From Hungatella effluvii (lineage in GTDB: Bacteria > Bacillota > Clostridia > Lachnospirales > Lachnospiraceae), in contig NZ_QJKD01000003.1 of the NCBI RefSeq assembly GCF_003201875.1, positions 496,001 to 560,000 of the forward strand: 64,000 nt of DNA, written 5' to 3'. Positions 40,621 to 49,355 of the stretch are shown one piece after another. Within the stretch, counting starts at the first letter, position 1. The number at the start of each line of letters is the position of its first letter. Both the position numbers and the translations under genes were made by a program. The notes under the pieces were generated by a model, which ran no database searches, had not been told where the DNA came from, and worked only from the letters and a program-made list of their open reading frames with translations.

Positions 40621-43614
40621 CTATGCTAATAGGTAATCATAATCTTTGCAGACAGTTTCCATTACTTTGCGCAAGCCTTCCGGAATTACGCTGTCGCTGT
40701 CCGCGGCATTCCAGGTATACATGTTTCCAAGATAACGCACCTTACAGGAAACCGCAGCCTGATCGAGGACAACAAAGCCCTGATTCTTACTGTTTTCCAT
40801 GTCCTCTTCATTGGCAAACAGGGTAAATTTATCTAAGTACGGAGCGCTGTCGTATGGACAGAAGCTCTTACAGTTACCGCACTCATTACACATATAATCC
40901 ACATGGATAATCTGGTGTTTCGCCATTCCAGGTACATGGATCGCGATGTTGGCACGGTTCGGACATACCTCTGCACAGTTCTCGCAGATATTGGAGCAGC
41001 CAAGGCAGCGTGTGCTGTCTTCCTTAAATTCCTTTGTTTCAGCCAGCACTCCACGTCTGTCGTAGAGTTTTCCAAGATCCTCCACCGTATCATCAAAGTC
41101 TCTTGCCGCCTTTGCACCGAGGATTGCCTCCGCAGCCATTCTGGCGTCACGCATAGCTTCTACAACTGTCTTTGGTCCGTATAAACCGTCACCGATTGCA
41201 TAAACGCCGGATACGCTGGTCTCCAGTGTCTCCTCGTTTACCATAGCTCTTCCTCTGTCGTTCACATTGATTCCGTTAGCCTTTAAGAAATCAGTCGGAA
41301 CCTGCTCGCCGACAGCTGCAATCACGGTATCCGCCGGGATTTCCACCGTCTCACCTGTCTCGGACACGCCTCTTCTGCCGGAAGCATCGTAATCAGACAG
41401 CTTCATCACACTGCAGATCAGCTTTCCATTTTCCAGCTTCACAGGAGATAAGAGTTCTTTGAACTCCACGCCGTCTTCCACCGCCATTACGAGTTCTTCC
41501 TCGTCGGCCGGCATGAAGCGTTTCGTTCTTCTGTATACCAGATAGGAGTGTTCCACCCCTTTTGTTTTCTTTACGGCTCTGGCCGTATCCATCGCGGTAT
41601 TTCCACCGCCGATGACAACGACATTTTTGCCGATATTTACATTTCCGTCAGTGGCCTTAAACTGTGCCAGGAAATCGAGTGCGTTCATAGCCTCTCCTGC
41701 TTCCAGTTTTAAAACTCCCGGCTTTGAAGCGCCAGTCGCCAGAATGATACAGTCATATCCCGCCTTCTTTAAGTCTTCCAGACTCTCCACTCTCGTGTTC
41801 AGCTTCACCTCTGCGCCGTAAGCCGTAGCCAGAGCCACATCCTTTGCAATCGCTTCATCAGAAATACGGAATCCCGGAATCACATGCTTTACTACGCCGC
41901 CAAGGCTGTCGCCCGCCTCATAGATCGTCGCCGGACAGCCGTTCTTTGTCAGGAAATACGCAGCCGCCAGACCAGCCGGGCCGCCGCCGACAACAGCAGT
42001 CTTCTTTCCTTTTAACTCCCCAGCCTTGATTTCCTTCATCAGAGCGTCGTAGCCGCCTTCCGCACACACCAGCTTGACACCGCGGATGTTGACCGGATCC
42101 TCATAGAAGTTACGGTTACATTTGCTCATACAGTTATGAGCACAGATGGTACCCGTAATAAATGGAAGCGGATTTTTCTCTGCGATCACCTTCATGGCTT
42201 CCTCATACTTGCCTGCTCCGGAAAGCTGTAAATACGTGGTCACATCCTGGTGGATCGGACATCCTTCCTTACACGGCGCCACATAGCAGTCTGTAAGCGG
42301 AACCGGTTTGTTCATCTTTCTGGATGGAAGCGGCTTTACTGCCTTTACATGGTGTTCGTCTGTAATCGCAGTTTCCGCCAGCTTCGCGGCCTTCTCTGCA
42401 TCCACTCCGGCAAACTCCACGCTTCCACATTCCAGTTCACTCGCCATCTGATCCAGTCTCTGATATCCGCCCGGCTTTAACAGGGTGGTAGCCACCGTTA
42501 CCGGCCAGATTCCCGCATCTACAATGCTCTTGATATTATGGTAATCAGCACCGCCCGAGTAAGAGATTCTTAACTGTCCGTCAAATTCCTTCGCCAGCTT
42601 CGCAGCCAGTGAAATAGACAGCGGATACAACGATTTTCCTGACATGTACATCTCTTCGCTTGGAAGTTCATTCTGCTTCACATCAACCGGGAACGTATTG
42701 GTGATCTTCACGCCAAACTCCAGATTCTTCTCTCCGGCCAGCTTTTTAAGCCTCTGAAGCATCGGAATCGCGTCTTTATACTGTAAATCATCGAGGAAAT
42801 GGAAATCGCCGAAAGCGACGTAATCGTATCCCATCTCATCCATGGTCTTTCTTGCAAATTCATATCCCAGAAGTGTCGGATTGCACTTGATAAAGGTATG
42901 AAGTCCCTTCACCTCGATCAAATACGTAGCGATCCGCTCGATCTCCTGGGGCGGGCATCCATGCAGCGTGGAGAGTGTGACGGAATTACAGATATTAGAA
43001 GAAATCCCTTCGATATCCTCCTTCGTCAAATTCTTAAACATGGAAACGTTCTCCAGCAGATACTCCCTGCAGTTCTTATAGGTATCCGTATCTTTTGCGT
43101 CCTTCATGGACTCGATAAACAAATCAATCTTCGGAGACTTGATTCCCTCCAGATCGTATCCCACGCTCATATTGAACTGGAATCCGTCCATGGCGCCGAG
43201 TCCATACTCTTTCGCCATAACGCTCAGTAAAAACCATGCCTTTATGTACTCCTCCTGTGCCTGCGGAACGTAAAGCTCTGTTGACCACTCACAGTTATAG
43301 CACTCATCATCAGCTTTGATACAGGGCTTACTCACCGGAAGATCCTCGCCGTCGATGATCTGAACCGTCTTAAGCTCAAAGAACCGGCTTCCCGCATAGT
43401 AAGCCGCTGCAATATTCTGGGTCAGCTGGGTATGAGGGCCCGCCGCCGGACCAACCGGTGTCTCCAGAGTCCTTCCAAAGATTTTCCTGTCATTCTCCGC
43501 CTTCGCCTGATAAGGTCTGTAAACCCCAAACACAGTCCCCTTATCGTCATGTTCCTTTATTACCCACTCCACTAACTGCGGAAATGGCATTGGTGTCATT
43601 CTGTCTCCCATCAT
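40621..43614 (-). CDS. ygfK: Putative FeS flavoprotein reductase of the Se/Mo cluster (YgfK)
   Basis: The 997-residue protein combines an N-terminal dihydroorotate dehydrogenase-like barrel (about 1-400), a bridging Cys-rich segment (CKEGCPIHQD near 445, CAHNCMSKCNRNF near 488), a glutamate synthase small-subunit-like FAD/NAD(P) domain (VVGGGPAGLAAAYF near 538, VVIGGGNTAMDTAR near 670) and two C-terminal 4Fe-4S motifs (near 870 and 906). It is the YgfK family, long labelled putative selenate reductase and now linked to anaerobic purine use. It probably shuttles electrons between NAD(P)H and Xdh or reduces a purine intermediate directly. AGGAGG precedes the ATG. Confidence 0.93.
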   Translation of the reverse strand: MMGDRMTPMPFPQLVEWVIKEHDDKGTVFGVYRPYQAKAENDRKIFGRTLETPVGPAAGPHTQLTQNIAAAYYAGSRFFELKTVQIIDGEDLPVSKPCIKADDECYNCEWSTELYVPQAQEEYIKAWFLLSVMAKEYGLGAMDGFQFNMSVGYDLEGIKSPKIDLFIESMKDAKDTDTYKNCREYLLENVSMFKNLTKEDIEGISSNICNSVTLSTLHGCPPQEIERIATYLIEVKGLHTFIKCNPTLLGYEFARKTMDEMGYDYVAFGDFHFLDDLQYKDAIPMLQRLKKLAGEKNLEFGVKITNTFPVDVKQNELPSEEMYMSGKSLYPLSISLAAKLAKEFDGQLRISYSGGADYHNIKSIVDAGIWPVTVATTLLKPGGYQRLDQMASELECGSVEFAGVDAEKAAKLAETAITDEHHVKAVKPLPSRKMNKPVPLTDCYVAPCKEGCPIHQDVTTYLQLSGAGKYEEAMKVIAEKNPLPFITGTICAHNCMSKCNRNFYEDPVNIRGVKLVCAEGGYDALMKEIKAGELKGKKTAVVGGGPAGLAAAYFLTKNGCPATIYEAGDSLGGVVKHVIPGFRISDEAIAKDVALATAYGAEVKLNTRVESLEDLKKAGYDCIILATGASKPGVLKLEAGEAMNALDFLAQFKATDGNVNIGKNVVVIGGGNTAMDTARAVKKTKGVEHSYLVYRRTKRFMPADEEELVMAVEDGVEFKELLSPVKLENGKLICSVMKLSDYDASGRRGVSETGETVEIPADTVIAAVGEQVPTDFLKANGINVNDRGRAMVNEETLETSVSGVYAIGDGLYGPKTVVEAMRDARMAAEAILGAKAARDFDDTVEDLGKLYDRRGVLAETKEFKEDSTRCLGCSNICENCAEVCPNRANIAIHVPGMAKHQIIHVDYMCNECGNCKSFCPYDSAPYLDKFTLFANEEDMENSKNQGFVVLDQAAVSCKVRYLGNMYTWNAADSDSVIPEGLRKVMETVCKDYDYLLA

Positions 43615-43670
43615 TAACCTCCTGATTCGCGGGTGTTTATCTTTTTTTGAATTTGTTGGCTGCCGGGTCC

Positions 43671-43749
43671 GCGGATTTTGGAGGGAAGACGAAATTTTAT
43701 ATAAATCTAAACCATGATTTAATAAAATTTGTTTCCCTCCAAAACCCGC
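43671..43749. repeat. 45-bp core inside a palindrome, copy 1
   Basis: Arms GCGGATTTTGGAGGGAA (43671-43687) and TTCCCTCCAAAACCCGC (43733-43749) flank a 45-bp partly palindromic AT-rich core (43688-43732) that begins GACGAAATTTTATATAAATC. The same core, reverse-complemented and differing at one base, lies at 44121-44165 between unrelated arms. Located 57 bases upstream of ygfK. Confidence 0.85.
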
Positions 43750-43832
43750 TGCTTCCCTGGCTGCCGCTGAAAAAAGAAAACACCTCGCTGTGAATTTTCT
43801 AATATTTTCTTTCTGCTTTATTGGTATTGTGA

Positions 43833-43883
43833 TTGCTGCTTATTTATCCTTGCTGCTTTTTATCTTTGCTGCTTATTTATATT
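43833..43883. repeat. Three tandem 16-17-bp direct repeats
   Basis: TTGCTGCTTATTTATCC, TTGCTGCTTTTTATC and TTGCTGCTTATTTATATT start at 43833, 43850 and 43866, within a T-rich segment between the two inverted 45-bp cores and about 220 bp upstream of ygfK. Regularly spaced direct repeats could bind a regulator of ygfK-xdh. The rest of the 43750-44105 segment contains no gene. Confidence 0.55.
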
Positions 43884-44105
43884 TCTTTCCTGTTGCTTTA
43901 TTACCATATTTCATTACTTCAAAACTCTGTATCATAAAAACTCTTTCACATTACAATTGCTGCCTTCATTTTACATCAAACAAAAGACTTTCTCTCTGGA
44001 ATCTTCTACCTGCATTTTCTGCATTCATTCCGCCAATCCCATCGGCCAGCCCCTCTATTCCACCAGCAACTTTTGCGAGGAGAGTCTCCAGCCTGCCCGT
44101 ACACA

Positions 44106-44180
44106 GTCCTTTCTGCGGGAACAAATTTTATTAAATCATGCTTTAGATTTATATAAAATTTCGTCTCCCGCAGAAAGGAC
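44106..44180. repeat. 45-bp core inside a palindrome, copy 2 (inverted)
   Basis: Perfect 15-bp arms GTCCTTTCTGCGGGA (44106-44120) and TCCCGCAGAAAGGAC (44166-44180) flank the reverse complement of the core seen at 43688-43732 (44 of 45 bases equal). It lies 43 bases from the ssnA stop. Confidence 0.85.
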
Positions 44181-44223
44181 GTAACCGCCAGCCCATTCCT
44201 AACTCCCTCTTCAAAATTTCCCT

Positions 44224-45558
44224 CTATCTACTATTGATGCGGTCCGCCAGTTCCTTCGCTGCCTGCCTGCAGTCAGCCATGACTTTCTCTTCATCAATAT
44301 TCGTAAGAATTCTGTCTTTCATCAGGACTTTTCCGTTTCCGACTGTCGTTGTCACGCTTCTGCCGGTCATGCCGAAAAGAATATGGCTGTTTACGTTGCC
44401 TGCGTTCATCGGGGTCAGCGGGATATAATCGGTAACGATGACATCGGCGGCTGCGCCTTCTTTTAATACGCCGAGAGGCTTCTTAAAGTAACGGTTGGCG
44501 ATTTTTGCATTTCCTTCGAACAGCATCTGCGGAACCTCGCCCCAGGCGGCGTTCGGATCGCAGAGATGGTGTTTGTGAAGTACATTGGCAACCTTGTAGG
44601 ATTCCGTCATGTCGTGTGTGTATCCGTCGGTGCCGAGACCGGTTAAGATTCCTCTGTGAACGATCTCCATGGTTGGAGGACATCCGCAGGCGTTGCCCAT
44701 GTTGGACTCCGGATTATGTACAACCATGGTATCTGTTTCCTTAATTAATTCCATCTCGTGAGGATTTACGTATATACAGTGGCCAAGCAGTGTCTTCGGG
44801 CCTAGGATATTGCAGTCCATCAGACGGTCTACGATGCGCTTGCCGTATTTCTTTAAGCAGTCATGAAGATCTTCGATGCCTTCGGCCACATGAATGTGGT
44901 AGCCGACTTCCGCCGGCTTGTTGGCCGCGGCCAGTTCCATGGTCTCGTCAGAGATTGTGAACTGGGCATGCATGCCCATCATTCCGGCGATCATATCACT
45001 GTCGTCCGCCAGCGCGTGTTTGATAAAGGCCGCGTTCTCCATTACCGCTTCCCTGGCCTTATCCATGCCGTCACGATCGGAAATCTCATAACATAAGCAG
45101 GAGCGAACACCGGTTTCTTTTGCCGCTTCTTCTATTTTAAACAGGGAATCGCGTATGTGGCCGAAGCTTGCATGGTGATCGAAGGTAGTGGTAATACCAT
45201 TTTTAATGGAATCGATATAGGTTGCCATGGCGGAAAGCCTTGTCTCCTCCAGTGTTAAGTTGCGGTCGATCGTCCACCACATTCCGTCCAGGATCTCCAG
45301 GAAACCGTGGGGATCGTAGCCATTGATGCTTAAGCCTCTTGCAAATGCGCTGTAGATGTGCTCATGCGCGTTGATAAACGCCGGCATGATGACGCCGCCT
45401 TTGGCGTCGATATATTCTGCATCGGGATATGCCTCTTTTATCTCTTTTGTCGTTCCTACTTTCATAATAGTGGATCCATCCATCGCCACTGCTCCATCTT
45501 CCAAAAACGGAGCCTCCGGGTTTCTTGTGATCATTCTTCCATTACCGATAATCAGCAT
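44224..45558 (-). CDS. ssnA: Aminohydrolase SsnA
   Basis: The 444-residue amidohydrolase has the deaminase metal ligands NAHEH (His 65 and 67), a GYHIHVAEG His, LLGHCIYV His and LGTDGYTHD Asp. It belongs to the SsnA family, found next to ygfK and xdh in organisms with selenium-dependent molybdenum hydroxylases; deamination of a purine or hydrolysis of a ring-opened product is expected. It starts 180 bases downstream of a promoter and is divergent from the regulator gene at 45892. Confidence 0.92.
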   Translation of the reverse strand: MLIIGNGRMITRNPEAPFLEDGAVAMDGSTIMKVGTTKEIKEAYPDAEYIDAKGGVIMPAFINAHEHIYSAFARGLSINGYDPHGFLEILDGMWWTIDRNLTLEETRLSAMATYIDSIKNGITTTFDHHASFGHIRDSLFKIEEAAKETGVRSCLCYEISDRDGMDKAREAVMENAAFIKHALADDSDMIAGMMGMHAQFTISDETMELAAANKPAEVGYHIHVAEGIEDLHDCLKKYGKRIVDRLMDCNILGPKTLLGHCIYVNPHEMELIKETDTMVVHNPESNMGNACGCPPTMEIVHRGILTGLGTDGYTHDMTESYKVANVLHKHHLCDPNAAWGEVPQMLFEGNAKIANRYFKKPLGVLKEGAAADVIVTDYIPLTPMNAGNVNSHILFGMTGRSVTTTVGNGKVLMKDRILTNIDEEKVMADCRQAAKELADRINSR

Positions 45559-45740
45559 GTCTCCATCTCCTTTTCTCTCTTTTTCCTAATTTCTCGTCAA
45601 AATCTTAAAAATTTTGAGTATACAGTGTGCACATGGGACCTTCCCCGCCTCCCGTGCGTTGTTCTTGCATATTGTCCTTGAGAACTTTTCCCTTCTCATC
45701 ATTTTTATGCAGTTTGTACCATAAATATCTTTATAGGTAC

Positions 45741-45769
45741 AGTGTATCATCTAAAAGTAAGAAATGCAA
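45741..45769 (-). promoter_or_regulatory. ssnA promoter with a long leader
   Basis: TTGCAT (minus, 45764-45769), a 17-base spacer and TACACT (45741-45746) point toward ssnA. The resulting leader of about 175 bases contains GC-rich segments (around 45640-45665) but no recognisable riboswitch. Confidence 0.5.
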
Positions 45770-45820
45770 GATGAAAATACAAAAAAAATTAGTTTGCCTA
45801 AAAAATTTTTAGAAAAAGTA

Positions 45821-45848
45821 TTGATTTTTCATTTTTTTATGTTATGAT
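45821..45848 (+). promoter_or_regulatory. Promoter of the YheO-type regulator and yge genes
   Basis: TTGATT (45821-45826), a 16-base spacer and TATGAT (45843-45848) lie 43 bases before the ATG at 45892, which has AAGGGGGG as ribosome site. The two divergent promoters lie only about 50 bp apart, so one bound regulator could control both. Confidence 0.55.
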
Positions 45849-45891
45849 GGGTGTATAAGAAATTCATTTTTCAAGTAAGGGGGGTTACAAG

Positions 45892-46539
45892 ATGGATTCA
45901 AAGCTCGAACAACTGACACAGATTGCACACGGTGTGGCATCCCATTTTGGAAACGCCTGTGAGGTGGTCATCCACGACTTAAAAAAGCAGGATATAGAGA
46001 GTTCCATCGTCTATATCGAAAACGGTCACGTAAGCAACCGAAAACTGGGAGACGGACCTTCGGAAATCGTTCTTGAAACGCTGAACCGGAATCCTGAATG
46101 CTTAAAAGACCGGCTGTCTTATTTAACGAAGACAGATGACGGAAGGATTTTGAAATCCAGTACCATGTATATAAGAGGAAAGGACGGTACCATCGATTAT
46201 ATCTTTTCCTTAAATTATGACATCACAGGATTGCTCACTGTTGACAACTCGATCCGCTCTCTCATCTCCACCGCGGAGATGTCCGGAGAAGACCGGCAGC
46301 CAAGAAAGATCACGCACAACGTCAACGACCTTTTAGATACGCTCATCGAACAGTCCGTACAGCTGGTCGGAAAACCGGTGGCGCTGATGAGCAAGGATGA
46401 CAAGATCACAGCGATTCAGTATTTAAACGATGCCGGGGCATTCCTGATTACAAAATCCGGCGACAAAGTTTCCAACTTTTTCGGAATATCCAAGTTCACG
46501 CTTTACAGCTACATGGATGCCGGAAAAGAAAGCAAATAA
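45892..46539 (+). CDS. YheO-type PAS/helix-turn-helix regulator
   Basis: The 215-residue protein has an N-terminal YheO-like PAS domain (about 5-115; GNACEVVIHDL, YIFSLNYDITGLL) and a C-terminal DNA-binding domain (about 145-212; GAFLITKSGDKVSNFFGISKFTLYSYM). Regulators of this family often sit with genes for amino-acid or purine catabolism and sense a small ligand through the PAS domain. It is the first gene of the ygeX-ygeY-ygeW run, divergent from ssnA. Confidence 0.87.
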   Translation: MDSKLEQLTQIAHGVASHFGNACEVVIHDLKKQDIESSIVYIENGHVSNRKLGDGPSEIVLETLNRNPECLKDRLSYLTKTDDGRILKSSTMYIRGKDGTIDYIFSLNYDITGLLTVDNSIRSLISTAEMSGEDRQPRKITHNVNDLLDTLIEQSVQLVGKPVALMSKDDKITAIQYLNDAGAFLITKSGDKVSNFFGISKFTLYSYMDAGKESK

Positions 46540-46596
46540 GTTTTCAATTACATTTCCATTTTAAATCATTTTAAATAAGAAGGAGAATCAAACATC

Positions 46597-47802
46597 ATGA
46601 ATCCAATCGAATGGGTGGTTAACACCATGCCGAAGACAGACGACAAGAATTTACAGATCATGGCGCTGGACGAAATCGGAAAGGCAAGGAAATTCCATGA
46701 GAGCTTCCCGCAGTACAGCAAGACACCGCTTGCGAAGCTCGACCATATGGCTGAATACTTAGGTCTGGGCCAGGTTTATGTAAAGGACGAATCCTACCGC
46801 TTCGGTTTAAACGCTTTCAAGGTTTTGGGCGGTTCCTTCGCGATTGCGAAGTACATAGCACAGCAGACAGGTAAAGACGTCTCCGATCTTCCATACAGTG
46901 TTCTGACTTCCGAAGCACTCCGCGAGGAATTCGGCCAGGCTACCTTCTTTACAGCCACAGACGGAAACCATGGACGAGGCGTTGCATGGGCGGCCAACCG
47001 GTTAGGACAAAGGTCTGTTGTCTTCATGCCGAAGGGCTCCACCATCACCCGTTTCAATAACATCAAGGCGGAAGGCGCTGACGTTACCATCGAGGAAGTC
47101 AACTACGACGAATGCGTCCGCATGGCAGCCGATGCCGCTTCTAAGACAGAACACGGCGTTGTCGTACAGGATACCGCATGGGACGGCTACGAAGAGATTC
47201 CGGCATGGATCATGCAGGGATACGGAACCATGGCGATGGAAGCCGGCGAGCAGTTAGAGGAATACGGATGCGACAGACCGACTCACGTATTCATTCAGGC
47301 AGGCGTTGGTTCTCTTGCAGGAGCTGTACAGGGCTACTTCGCAAACCGTTATCCGGAAAACCCGCCTAAGGTTGTCGTTGTGGAAGCTGATGTTGCAGCC
47401 TGCCTCTACAAGGGTGCGAAAGCCGGCGACGGACGTCTTCAGATCGTGGACGGTGATATGCAGACCATCATGGCCGGTTTAGCCTGCGGCGAGCCGAACA
47501 CCATCTCCTGGGATATCTTAAAGAACCACGTTGACACCTTCGTCTCCGCTCCTGACTGGGCAGCAGCAAAAGGCATGAGAATGCTGGCGGCTCCGATTAA
47601 GGGAGACGTACAGGTAACGTCCGGTGAGTCCGGTGCAGCTCCATTCGGTATTCTGGCCTGCATCATGACCATGGATGAGTACAAGGATTTAAGAGAGCAT
47701 TTAGGACTGAATCAGGATTCAAAAGTTCTCCTCTTCTCTACGGAGGGCGACACCGACCCGGAACGCTACAAAGCGATCGTTTGGGAAGGAAAAGAACGTT
47801 AG
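46597..47802 (+). CDS. ygeX: Diaminopropionate ammonia-lyase family protein
   Basis: The 401-residue fold-type II PLP enzyme has the cofactor lysine in LNAFKVLGGS (Lys 75), the TDGNHGRGVAWAA phosphate-binding loop region and GVGSLAGAVQGYF. It matches diaminopropionate ammonia-lyase, which yields pyruvate and ammonia from 2,3-diaminopropionate. In the purine/uric-acid degradation cluster the gene is essential and would complete the carbon path to pyruvate. An AAGGAG lies upstream of the ATG; the gene follows the regulator by 57 bases. Confidence 0.95.
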   Translation: MNPIEWVVNTMPKTDDKNLQIMALDEIGKARKFHESFPQYSKTPLAKLDHMAEYLGLGQVYVKDESYRFGLNAFKVLGGSFAIAKYIAQQTGKDVSDLPYSVLTSEALREEFGQATFFTATDGNHGRGVAWAANRLGQRSVVFMPKGSTITRFNNIKAEGADVTIEEVNYDECVRMAADAASKTEHGVVVQDTAWDGYEEIPAWIMQGYGTMAMEAGEQLEEYGCDRPTHVFIQAGVGSLAGAVQGYFANRYPENPPKVVVVEADVAACLYKGAKAGDGRLQIVDGDMQTIMAGLACGEPNTISWDILKNHVDTFVSAPDWAAAKGMRMLAAPIKGDVQVTSGESGAAPFGILACIMTMDEYKDLREHLGLNQDSKVLLFSTEGDTDPERYKAIVWEGKER

Positions 47803-47849
47803 GCAATTGAACTTCATTATAAAATAAAAAAACGGAGGGTATTAAAATC

Positions 47850-49163
47850 ATGGATTACGCAAAAATCAAAGAGGCAGCAAAAAATTACGAAGCTGATATG
47901 ACCAGATTTTTAAGAGACATCGTAAAATTCCCAGGCGAAAGCTGTGACGAGAAAGCTCATATCGACCGCATCGCAGAAGAGATGAGAAAGCTTGAATTTG
48001 ATAAGGTTGTTATCGATGATATGGGCAACGTTCTTGGTTACATGGGAACCGGCGCAACCTTAATCGGTTTCGACGCTCATATCGATACCGTTGGTATCGG
48101 CAATAAGAACAACTGGAACTTCGATCCATACGAAGGCTACGAGAATGACACCGAAATCGGCGGCCGCGGCGTTTCCGATCAGTGCGGCGGTATCGTATCA
48201 GCCGTTTACGGAGCCAGAATCATGAAGGATTTAGGACTTTTAAGCGACAAGTACACCGTTCTGGTAACCGGTACTGTTCAGGAAGAAGACTGTGACGGTC
48301 TCTGCTGGCAGTACATCATCAACGAAGACAAGGTTCGTCCGGAATTCGTTGTATCTACAGAGCCTACTGACGGCGGAATCTACCGCGGCCAGAGAGGACG
48401 TATGGAAATCCGTGTAGACGTAAAGGGTGTTTCCTGCCACGGTTCCGCTCCGGAGCGCGGTGACAACGCGATCTACAAGATGGCCGATATCCTTCAGGAT
48501 GTACGCGCCTTAAACGAAAACGACGCAGCCGATGACAAAGAAGTAAAAGGTCTCGTTAAGATGTTAGACGAGAGCTACAACGCAGAATGGAAAGAAGCAA
48601 ACTTCTTAGGCCGCGGCACTGTCACTGTTTCTGAGATCTTCTTCACATCACCAAGCCGCTGTGCGGTTGCTGACTCCTGCGCGGTATCCTTAGACCGTCG
48701 TATGACAGCCGGTGAGACCTGGGAAAGCTGCTTAGAAGAAATCCGCAACTTACCGAGCGTAAAGAAGTACGGCGGAGACGTAACCGTATCCATGTATGAA
48801 TATTCCCGTCCTTCCTATAAAGGACTTACTTATCCGATCGAGTGCTACTTCCCGACCTGGGTTATTCCGGAGGATCACAAAGTAACCGCATCTCTGGAAG
48901 AAGCTTACAAGAACTTATACGGCGATGCCCGTATCGGCGCAGAAGAAACACTTGCCATGAGAACCGCCCGTCCGTTGACAGACAAATGGACATTCTCCAC
49001 CAACGGCGTTTCCATCATGGGACGCAACGGAATTCCGTGCATCGGCTTCGGACCAGGCGCAGAAGCTCAGGCTCACGCTCCGAACGAGAAGACATGGAAG
49101 CAGGATTTAGTAACATGTGCAGCCGTTTACGCAGCACTTCCTTCTATCTACTGCGAGAAATAA
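47850..49163 (+). CDS. ygeY: M20-family hydrolase YgeY
   Basis: The 437-residue protein is an M20/ArgE/DapE-type metallohydrolase with GFDAHIDTV (His/Asp), SDQCGGIV (Asp), TVQEEDCDG (catalytic Glu pair) and a late [15 protein letters not shown]is. The YgeY group is described as selenium-metabolism linked because it co-occurs with Se/Mo hydroxylases. Removal of a carbamoyl or ureido group from an open-chain purine product is a likely role. Codon use is strongly biased (many CTT/TTA and AAC/GAC choices), consistent with high expression. Confidence 0.93.
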   Translation: MDYAKIKEAAKNYEADMTRFLRDIVKFPGESCDEKAHIDRIAEEMRKLEFDKVVIDDMGNVLGYMGTGATLIGFDAHIDTVGIGNKNNWNFDPYEGYENDTEIGGRGVSDQCGGIVSAVYGARIMKDLGLLSDKYTVLVTGTVQEEDCDGLCWQYIINEDKVRPEFVVSTEPTDGGIYRGQRGRMEIRVDVKGVSCHGSAPERGDNAIYKMADILQDVRALNENDAADDKEVKGLVKMLDESYNAEWKEANFLGRGTVTVSEIFFTSPSRCAVADSCAVSLDRRMTAGETWESCLEEIRNLPSVKKYGGDVTVSMYEYSRPSYKGLTYPIECYFPTWVIPEDHKVTASLEEAYKNLYGDARIGAEETLAMRTARPLTDKWTFSTNGVSIMGRNGIPCIGFGPGAEAQAHAPNEKTWKQDLVTCAAVYAALPSIYCEK

Positions 49164-49204
49164 TTATTTAGCCAATCAGTTGCCATTTTGTAACCATATA
49201 TGCC

Positions 49205-49233
49205 GGCTGCAGGTCTCCTTAAAGCCTGCAGCC
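49205..49233 (+). other. Hairpin in the ygeY-ygeW gap
   Basis: GGCTGCAGG and CCTGCAGCC form a perfect 9-bp stem with an 11-base loop but no T-run follows, so it probably protects or processes the mRNA rather than ending it. The rest of the 192-base gap shows no promoter that could be supported. Confidence 0.5.
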
Positions 49234-49355
49234 ACCCCAAAATAATCACTCTTGCCGATGGCCCTCATTCCTTCCCCAAATCTATGACAGGCCGGACAGC
49301 ATGCAGGATAGATACCAAATAACATTACATTTATTTCAGGAGGCTTTATACCAAT

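Noticed and set aside
43790..44134. A small membrane protein encoded between ygfK and ssnA on the plus strand
   Set aside because: The frame has no ribosome site, is built from T-rich repeats and runs into the second 45-bp core; it looks like a chance open frame.
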